This document shows positions 59,113 through 64,000 of a DNA stretch of 64,000 nucleotides, piece after piece. The DNA lies in NCBI GenBank assembly GCA_002361625.1, contig DETL01000020.1, positions 61,152 to 125,151 of the forward strand, in the 5' to 3' direction. Below the pieces are notes generated by a model. It was not told where the DNA came from, made no database searches, and saw only the letters and a list, made by a program, of their open reading frames with translations. A program made the translations under genes and the position numbers. The DNA is from Bacteroidales bacterium UBA3289. GTDB lineage: Bacteria; Bacteroidota; Bacteroidia; Bacteroidales; UBA932. The first letter of the stretch is position 1; every line of letters begins with the position of its first letter.

Positions 59113-59712
59113 ATGACATTCGACGATTTCAACCTCAGCAAGACCGGAGACGGGCTCCTTCCCGTCATCATCCAGGATGCCGACACCCTCAAGGTACTCA
59201 TGCTCGGCTATATGGACCGAGCCGCCTTTGACAAGACCGTCGCGGAAGGACGCGTCACCTTCTATTCCCGCTCCCGGAAAACCCTGTGGACCAAGGGAGA
59301 GACCAGCGGAAACTTCCTGACGGTCAAACAGATGTATGCCGATTGCGACGGGGACACCCTGCTCATCCAAGCCTACCCGGCCGGTCCCACCTGCCATCGC
59401 GGCACGACGGCCTGTTTCGACACCGACGAATCCGAAGGGTTCGTGCGGAAACTCGCCCGTCTCATCCGGAAGCGCCACGAAGAGATGCCTGACGGTTCCT
59501 ATACCACGCGGCTGTTCATCAAGGGGCCCAAGGTCATCGCCAAAAAAGTGGGCGAAGAGGCAACGGAGGCCATCATCGAGGCCGTGGACGGGAACAAAAG
59601 CCGTTTTCTCTACGAAACGGCCGATCTGGCCTATCACCTGCTGGTCCTGATGGAATCCCTGGGCTGCACGGTGGAGGACATCGAACGGGAGCTGGCGCTG
59701 AGACATCGGTAA
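59113..59712 (+). CDS. hisIE: bifunctional phosphoribosyl-AMP cyclohydrolase / phosphoribosyl-ATP pyrophosphatase
   Basis: A 199-residue fusion. The HisI domain (about 1-110) contains KTLWTKGETSGNFL, ADCDGDTLLI and the zinc Cys in TCHRGTTACF; the HisE domain (about 115-199) contains KKVGEEATEAIIEA and LLVLM. The ATG at 59113 is preferred to a TTG at 59104. It is the last gene of the operon. Confidence 0.96.
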   Translation: MTFDDFNLSKTGDGLLPVIIQDADTLKVLMLGYMDRAAFDKTVAEGRVTFYSRSRKTLWTKGETSGNFLTVKQMYADCDGDTLLIQAYPAGPTCHRGTTACFDTDESEGFVRKLARLIRKRHEEMPDGSYTTRLFIKGPKVIAKKVGEEATEAIIEAVDGNKSRFLYETADLAYHLLVLMESLGCTVEDIERELALRHR

Positions 59713-59715
59713 TCC

Positions 59716-59746
59716 TTGCACTTCTCCCCGGAAATCCATACCTTTG
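59716..59746 (+). promoter_or_regulatory. predicted promoter of the aldolase gene
   Basis: TTG at 59716-59718 and TACCTTTG at 59739-59746, spacer 20 bp. The ATG at 59768 follows 22 nt after the box. Confidence 0.6.
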
Positions 59747-59767
59747 CACGCTCAAAACAAGAAGGTT

Positions 59768-60790
59768 ATGCTCTCATTCAGATGTGACTATGCCGAAGGC
59801 GCCCATCCCGAAATCCTGCGGGCCCTTTCGGAAACCAATTTCGAACAACTGGACGGCTACGGCAACGATCCCTATACCCGGCGGGCCAAGGAGAAGATCC
59901 TGAAGGCCTGCCACTGCCCCGAAGGCGAGGTCTATTTCCTCGTGGGCGGCACCCAGACCAATTCCACGGTCATCGCGGCGATGCTCCGCGATTATGAAGG
60001 CGCTGTCGCCGTCCAGACCGGCCATATCGGAGTCCATGAGGCCGGAGCCGTGGAATATACCGGCCATAAGGTACTTACGATCCCCCAGCACCTGGGGAAG
60101 ATGGCCCCGGCGGACCTGGAAGCCTTCCTCGCCGCTTCCGCCGCCGACCCGAACAAGGACCACATGGTCTGGCCGGGCCTGGTCTATATCTCCCTGTCCA
60201 CCGAATACGGGACCCTTTACACTCGTTCAGAACTCACTGAAATCCAGTCGATTGCACATAAGTACGAGCTGCCGCTCTTCATCGACGGGGCCCGTCTGGG
60301 CTATGCCTTGGCCAGTCCGGCCTGCGACTATACCCTCGCGGACTTGAAAGACCTCTGCGATGTCTTCTATATCGGTGGAACCAAGGTCGGAGCCCTCTGC
60401 GGGGAAGCCGTCGTTTTCCCGAAGGGAGCCCCGAAACACTTCTTCACGACGGTGAAGCAGCACGGCGCCCTCCTGGCAAAAGGCCGGCTGCTCGGCATTC
60501 AGTTCGACACGCTCTTTACGGACAACCTCTATGGCCGGATCGCGGCGAACGCCATCGAGCGGGCGCAGGACCTCATCGCGGTCCTCAAACGCAAAGGCAT
60601 CCCCTTCTTCCTCGAGTCCCCGACCAACCAGCAGTTCGTCATCCTGGAGAACAGCCGGATGGCGCAGCTGGAGAAGGAAGTCGGATTCGACATCTGGGAG
60701 CCCAGCGGTGCGGACCATACCGTCGTCCGCTTCGCGACGAGCTGGGCCACCACTCCCGATATGATCCGGCAGCTGGAGGCCATCCTGTAA
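59768..60790 (+). CDS. threonine aldolase family (beta-eliminating lyase) PLP enzyme
   Basis: A 340-residue fold-type I PLP enzyme. Near the start FRCDYAEGAHPEIL and YGNDPYTRRAKEKI match low-specificity L-threonine aldolase, FIDGARLGYAL carries the Asp contacting PLP and YIGGTKVGALCGEAVVF the PLP lysine. The ATG at 59768 (MLSFRCDY) follows the promoter. It would cleave threonine to glycine and acetaldehyde. The subgroup differs somewhat from classical LtaE, so another beta-hydroxy amino acid is possible. Confidence 0.85.
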   Translation: MLSFRCDYAEGAHPEILRALSETNFEQLDGYGNDPYTRRAKEKILKACHCPEGEVYFLVGGTQTNSTVIAAMLRDYEGAVAVQTGHIGVHEAGAVEYTGHKVLTIPQHLGKMAPADLEAFLAASAADPNKDHMVWPGLVYISLSTEYGTLYTRSELTEIQSIAHKYELPLFIDGARLGYALASPACDYTLADLKDLCDVFYIGGTKVGALCGEAVVFPKGAPKHFFTTVKQHGALLAKGRLLGIQFDTLFTDNLYGRIAANAIERAQDLIAVLKRKGIPFFLESPTNQQFVILENSRMAQLEKEVGFDIWEPSGADHTVVRFATSWATTPDMIRQLEAIL

Positions 60791-60793
60791 GCC

Positions 60794-61663
60794 ATGTGGT
60801 GGCTCCTTGCCTTCCTGTCGGCAGCCCTTTTGGGCTGCTATGATTCGGCCAAAAAGTTTTCCCTCCGGGACAACGCCGTCATTCCGGTCCTGTTCCTGAA
60901 TACCGTCCTGTCGGCCCTCATCTTCTCCCCCTTCCTCTTCGAGAGCGGATTCGGGAGCTGGTCGGTCCAGAAATGGATCCTCGCGAAAAGTTTCCTGGTC
61001 CTATCCTCCTGGATCGCCGGGTATTACGCCATGAAGCACCTGCCGCTGACGCTGGTGGGGCCGATGAACGCCACCCGGCCGGTCATCGTCCTGGTGGGTG
61101 CCATCTTCCTGTTCGGGGAGCGCCTGAACCTGCTGCAATACATCGGTGTGGCCCTGGCCATCGTCGCATACTTCCTGATGCGGCATTCCGGGAAAATGGA
61201 GGGAATCGACTTCCGGCGCAACAAATGGGTGGTGTGCCTGATCCTGGCCGTCCTGCTCGGCGCCGCCAGCGGCCTGTATGACAAGTACTTGATGTCCCCG
61301 GAATACCTGGGCTTGGACAAACGGCAGGTGTTGAGCTGGTACACGCTGTACCAGGCGGTGATCATGGGCATCATCCTGCTTACGATCTGGTATCCCCGAC
61401 GGGCGTCCACCACACCGTTCCAATGGCGCTGGTCCATTCCCCTGATCAGCATCTTCCTCTGCGGAGCGGATTTCGCCTACATGCAGGCCCTGTCACAGCC
61501 CGACGCCCTCATTGCCGTCGTCTCCATGATCCGCCGCGGCAGCGTCCTCGTAAGTTTCGCCATCGGCGCCTTCCTCCTCCGCGAGAAGAACCTCAAGGCC
61601 AAGACCCTGGACCTCGCCCTGATGATCGCGAGTATGGTTTTCCTGTTCCTGGGATCGAAATAA
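60794..61663 (+). CDS. EamA-family (DMT) transporter
   Basis: A 289-residue membrane protein with ten predicted helices in two five-helix EamA halves. Typical are GAIFLFGERLNLLQYIGVALAIVAY and ALSQPDALIAVVSMIRRGSV. Such proteins export or import metabolites; the substrate is unknown. The ATG is 3 nt after the aldolase stop, suggesting a shared role in amino acid metabolism, which is inference. Confidence 0.85.
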   Translation: MWWLLAFLSAALLGCYDSAKKFSLRDNAVIPVLFLNTVLSALIFSPFLFESGFGSWSVQKWILAKSFLVLSSWIAGYYAMKHLPLTLVGPMNATRPVIVLVGAIFLFGERLNLLQYIGVALAIVAYFLMRHSGKMEGIDFRRNKWVVCLILAVLLGAASGLYDKYLMSPEYLGLDKRQVLSWYTLYQAVIMGIILLTIWYPRRASTTPFQWRWSIPLISIFLCGADFAYMQALSQPDALIAVVSMIRRGSVLVSFAIGAFLLREKNLKAKTLDLALMIASMVFLFLGSK

Positions 61664-61676
61664 AGTTTATAAAAAG

Positions 61677-61707
61677 TTTGCAAAGTCAGTTTTTTTACCT
61701 ATCTTTG
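61677..61707 (+). promoter_or_regulatory. predicted promoter of tRNA-Phe
   Basis: TTTG at 61677-61680 and TATCTTTG at 61700-61707, spacer 19 bp; both exact matches, 14 nt before the tRNA. Confidence 0.75.
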
Positions 61708-61721
61708 CATTCCCAAACGAT

Positions 61722-61794
61722 GGTGCTGTAGCTCAGATGGTAGAGCAATGGACTGAAAATCCATGTGTCGGCAGTTCGATTCTTCCCAGCACCA
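61722..61794 (+). tRNA. tRNA-Phe (anticodon GAA)
   Basis: A 73-nt cloverleaf: acceptor stem GGTGCTG/CAGCACC with discriminator A, D arm GCTC/GAGC, anticodon arm ATGGA-CTGAAAA-TCCAT with GAA, and T arm GGCAG-TTCGATT-CTTCC, which contains one C-T mismatch. No CCA is encoded. The 3' end of tRNA genes is a common integration site, and the DNA beyond changes character. Confidence 0.92.
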
Positions 61795-61828
61795 CTAACT
61801 ATACTGACAATCAGTTAGTTACAAATTT

Positions 61829-61874
61829 ACGCACAACTTTTACGCATAATGAGCGAGAAGTTGTGCGTTTTTTT
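61829..61874 (+). terminator. terminator after tRNA-Phe
   Basis: Ten-bp perfect stem CGCACAACTT/AAGTTGTGCG (61830-61839 and 61858-61867) with an 18-nt loop, followed by seven T. It lies 35 nt after the tRNA and probably ends its transcript. Confidence 0.8.
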
Positions 61875-61894
61875 AGAGTCGCGGCTCTCCGACA

Positions 61895-61924
61895 GACCAT
61901 TTTCGTGAGGTCACGAAAATGGTC
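61895..61924. repeat. 30-bp palindrome, copy 1 (downstream of dinD)
   Basis: GACCATTTTCGTGA, two bases GG, then TCACGAAAATGGTC: 14-bp perfect arms. It is non-coding, 12 bp past the dinD stop, and is the exact reverse complement of the 30 bases at 62570-62599. Confidence 0.9.
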
Positions 61925-61936
61925 TGGATTGTAGAT

Positions 61937-62803
61937 TTATTTCATTTTGGGCAACTTTGGTGAAGACTTTTCTATCTTCTTTTGCTCAGATGCTACTCTT
62001 CGTTCCAGCTTCTTTATGTCTTCTGCGGGAGGTAGTTCCTCCGGACGGATACCACGTTGCCCTAGCATATCACGCACGCTCTTATTGTTTTGCAAATGCT
62101 CACGGGTTATGTCATTCTCTCCATACAAATCATTGCTCTCAACATTGTAGTTCGTCATTTCCGTAGCAAGATTCTTTGCTGCAATCGTGAGTGTGGGCAA
62201 GAAATCAGCAAGTGGTCGATTATCTTTGACGCCAAGACGTCTTTTCATATCTTCGGTGGTATGGCCTCCGAAAAGGACTGCATCCCCTTTGGAACGAATA
62301 CGTCCGAACCCCTTGTCGTCCACGCCACGCTCATTTATATTTTGAGAGAGCTGTTTTTCTGAAGCACGCAGTCTATCGCGAGACTCAAGGCGGGCAATAT
62401 AGTTGATACGTTCCTCAATTAGTTCGGCTCTTCTAGTCTGAACAGCAAAGTAGCTCTGTGCAAAAGCCACTTCTTCTTTCTTCGGGTCTCCGTTTTGTGC
62501 GATTAGATAACACGCATACCGAGTGAGCATATAGTCTTTGACCTCGCGCTCAGCTCCGCTTCCCAGCTTGACCATTTTCGTGACCTCACGAAAATGGTCG
62601 TCAACATTGACTCCCTGCGTATTGCATGACTCAACAGCTCTGTTGATGGCTGTCTGAAAGTTCTCCCAACGCGCATAGCCGAGTACTTTCTGTAAATCTC
62701 TTGCAAACCAAACCTCGATATGCTCTTTTCTATTATCACTCTCGATGTAAGTCTCGATAGCATCAAAAGCAGATTTGTATTGTATGATACTTTGTTTATC
62801 CAT
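61937..62803 (-). CDS. dinD: DNA-damage-inducible protein D (DinD) homologue
   Basis: A 288-residue protein. The N-terminal BRO-N-like part (about 25-110) contains VWFARDLQKVLGYARWENF and DDHFREVTKMVKLGSGAERE; the middle contains YACYLIAQNGDPKKEEVAFA and FGGHTTEDMKRRLG, typical of DinD. E. coli DinD modulates RecA. Its base composition is more AT-rich than the genes to the left, suggesting transfer. A promoter TTG-N20-TAAATTTG lies upstream. The gene itself contains one of two inverted palindromes. No LexA box recognised. Confidence 0.88.
   Translation of the reverse strand: MDKQSIIQYKSAFDAIETYIESDNRKEHIEVWFARDLQKVLGYARWENFQTAINRAVESCNTQGVNVDDHFREVTKMVKLGSGAEREVKDYMLTRYACYLIAQNGDPKKEEVAFAQSYFAVQTRRAELIEERINYIARLESRDRLRASEKQLSQNINERGVDDKGFGRIRSKGDAVLFGGHTTEDMKRRLGVKDNRPLADFLPTLTIAAKNLATEMTNYNVESNDLYGENDITREHLQNNKSVRDMLGQRGIRPEELPPAEDIKKLERRVASEQKKIEKSSPKLPKMK
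62570..62599. repeat. 30-bp palindrome, copy 2 (inside dinD)
   Basis: GACCATTTTCGTGA, CC, then TCACGAAAATGGTC. It lies in the coding region of dinD and encodes part of the conserved DDHFREVTKMVK stretch. Exact inverted copy of 61895-61924. Confidence 0.9.
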
Positions 62804-62822
62804 AAATCGATATGTTTACGTA

Positions 62823-62853
62823 CAAATTTACGGATTCATTCCTATGCAAGCAA
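62823..62853 (-). promoter_or_regulatory. predicted promoter of dinD
   Basis: On the minus strand TTG (62853-62851), 20-bp spacer and TAAATTTG (62830-62823), 20 nt before the ATG at 62803. It follows the host promoter pattern. Confidence 0.6.
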
Positions 62854-64000
62854 TCAAAAGAAAAGAAAATACTCACAACTTTTCACATATAGCATGTGAA
62901 GACTATGTGTCTTCAGCGATGTATATACCTGTTTATTTGAATAAACACATTTTATTGAAATTTGTTTAACGCAATAAACAGAATTGGGGTTTCCCGAGAA
63001 TGGTTAGTCTCGTGTTTTTCGGCTTGCGCAAAATTTATATAACGGTTTTACCTGTTCAGCGCAGATTTTGGGAGCTTTGTTTAAACGAAAATGCTAAAGC
63101 TGACATGTCCGCCACCTCGCCCGGGGGCTGGGGGGATAAACCGGATGGGAGTCTGTGGCGGGTGGAGCGCAGCGGAATCCCGACACTGTCTCCCATACCT
63201 TATTCCCCTTGATCCGGGACTTCCGCAGCGGCTCCGCCGCAAGGAGGTCCCTCATTGACCCAGACGTATTGGGCTGGCCAGCTCTGCTGGACTGCCGAAT
63301 GCGGCTGACCGCTTTCCTTCCTCCGCACCGCACCGACGCTGCAGGCCGTAGTGAGTGCTCGACAACGGAGGCCTGGCACCATCGGTCCAATCGGCACTAC
63401 CCAATATTTCGCCGAAGGCGGAGATCATCGGCCTTCTAGTGCCATCGGCCCTGAGTATCCATTCCCCCTATAGATACTATAGCACCGATAGACACCAATA
63501 GATCGATAATAGATTCAGAATAGACGGTAGAAATATCTGTATGTCCGGTTGAATAGACGATGAATAGACGCCAATAGATTTGCAATAGACGAAGAAGAGT
63601 TCGATATCGTCCTACATTACCACCCTAACCAACACCTGCACGATGAGCGGCGGCAGCCGCTAGTCGGCTGGCTGGGCAGCGGGCTATCCGTAGGCAGCGC
63701 AGCTGCCGGAGGATGCCGTCGCAGGGCGGGCGGGAATCTTTTGTGCGGTGGCCTGCGGCGTTGGCGTGCGTGGGCCTTGGAGAGTCTCTTTGACTTCCGG
63801 GGAGCGCAGCGGACAGGAAGGCAGAGAGTCTCTCCTGCGGGGCAAATGAGAGTGGAAGTCAGCGTCCGCGCCCCGTGCGGCGCTGGCTGGAACCAAGCCT
63901 TCTGAACGGAGCGGCAGCGGAGTGAAGAGGGCTTGACCGCTTTCTATATCATCTGCCCGGGCATATCGGTAAAAATGCTTACCTTTGTCTTCGATAAATC
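62854..64000. other. non-coding region beyond dinD, possible mobile-element end
   Basis: More than 1.1 kb without a frame I can support. The first 250 bp are AT-rich; from about 63100 the DNA is GC-rich with repeats: GAGCGCAGCGGA at 63165-63176 and 63802-63813 (variant at 63909-63921), CATCGGYC three times, inverted GGCACTA/TAGTGCC (63393-63399 and 63437-63443) and AGAGTCTCT twice. A phased ATAGAY array lies at 63470-63590. A TACCTTTG box at 63980-63987 suggests a gene starting just beyond the right edge. Confidence 0.6.
63470..63590 (+). repeat. array of nine ATAGAY boxes, mostly 10-11 bp apart
   Basis: ATAGAC or ATAGAT begins at 63470, 63488, 63498, 63509, 63520, 63553, 63564, 63574 and 63585. 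Apart from the first, intervals are 10, 11, 11, 33, 11, 10 and 11, so the boxes lie on one face of the helix. Flanking bases are usually CA or GA before and C or G after. This resembles iterons or a cooperative binding region; no function is known to me. Confidence 0.75.

Noticed and set aside
63094..63439. Overlapping open frames of 94-98 codons on both strands near the right end
   Set aside because: Frames overlap on both strands in GC-rich repeat DNA, have Arg/Pro/Ser-rich translations and no promoter or family match.
63470..63590. CRISPR array
   Set aside because: The repeat unit is only six bases with 4-5 bp between units, far too short for repeat-spacer structure, and no cas gene is present.
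63684..63896. A 70-codon minus-strand frame
   Set aside because: Low-complexity Pro/Ala/Ser translation in GC-rich repeats, not supported by any motif.

Overview
The window looks like a chromosomal segment of a GC-rich member of the Bacteroidales, possibly Rikenellaceae or a relative (inference; no rRNA gene is present to settle it). The evidence is the gene families: DUF5723, DUF5686 and NigD-like proteins, a GlsA/GlsB-type lipid pair, split gcvPA/gcvPB and SDR-type threonine dehydrogenase. The promoters agree: many have the Bacteroidetes -7 box TAnnTTTG with a TTTG/TTG element 19-21 bp upstream. Genes are densely packed, often with ATGA overlaps.

Layout. 0-9.1 kb: a partial acetyltransferase, an envelope protein pair (lipoprotein and DUF5723), rlmD with a Ca2+/Na+ exchanger and an MscS channel, an acyltransferase and queA. 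9.1-21.2 kb: an AT-rich gap, a small XRE regulator, a PyrD-like TIM-barrel protein, cinA, a M19 dipeptidase with a DUF2807 protein, an ABC-F ATPase with tatC, tatA and a thioesterase, valS, DUF3467 and maf. 21.5-23.8 kb: divergent threonine dehydrogenase and kbl, which turn threonine into glycine. 23.8-29.9 kb: a lipid and envelope block with gtrA, a GlsA/GlsB-like pair for glycine lipids, a TlpA thioredoxin, a DUF5715 peptidase-like protein, and a CDP-alcohol phosphatidyltransferase, acyltransferase and SDR operon. 29.95-38.7 kb: two tandem DUF5686 outer-membrane proteins followed by two DUF3857 transglutaminase-like proteins. 38.7-46.0 kb: prsW, trmO and a lipoprotein resembling only the C-terminal part of GH106 rhamnosidases, then gpmA, two odd hydrolase-like genes, and a NigD, ECF sigma and membrane-anchored barrel protein operon. 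46.1-52.6 kb: the glycine cleavage operon gcvT-H-PA-PB behind a tandem FGE-domain lipoprotein and an arginase-fold protein. 52.6-59.7 kb: a complete histidine operon hisGDCBHAFIE, preceded by a classical attenuator with a leader peptide holding five consecutive His codons. 59.7-61.7 kb: a threonine-aldolase-family enzyme and an EamA transporter.

At 61.72 kb a tRNA-Phe gene marks what may be the edge of an island. Beyond it the base composition changes. There is a DinD homologue, a 30-bp palindrome present twice in exact inverted orientation, and more than 1 kb without a credible gene. That last stretch contains nine ATAGAY boxes, mostly spaced 10-11 bp apart (helically phased), together with GC-rich direct repeats. 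I read it as the end of an integrated mobile element or a protein-binding origin-like region, but the element's defining genes would lie outside the window.

Glycine links several loci: it can be made by threonine dehydrogenase/Kbl and by the aldolase, burned by the Gcv system, and probably acylated by the GlsB-like enzyme. All functional statements rest on reading the sequence and family knowledge; no database search was possible.
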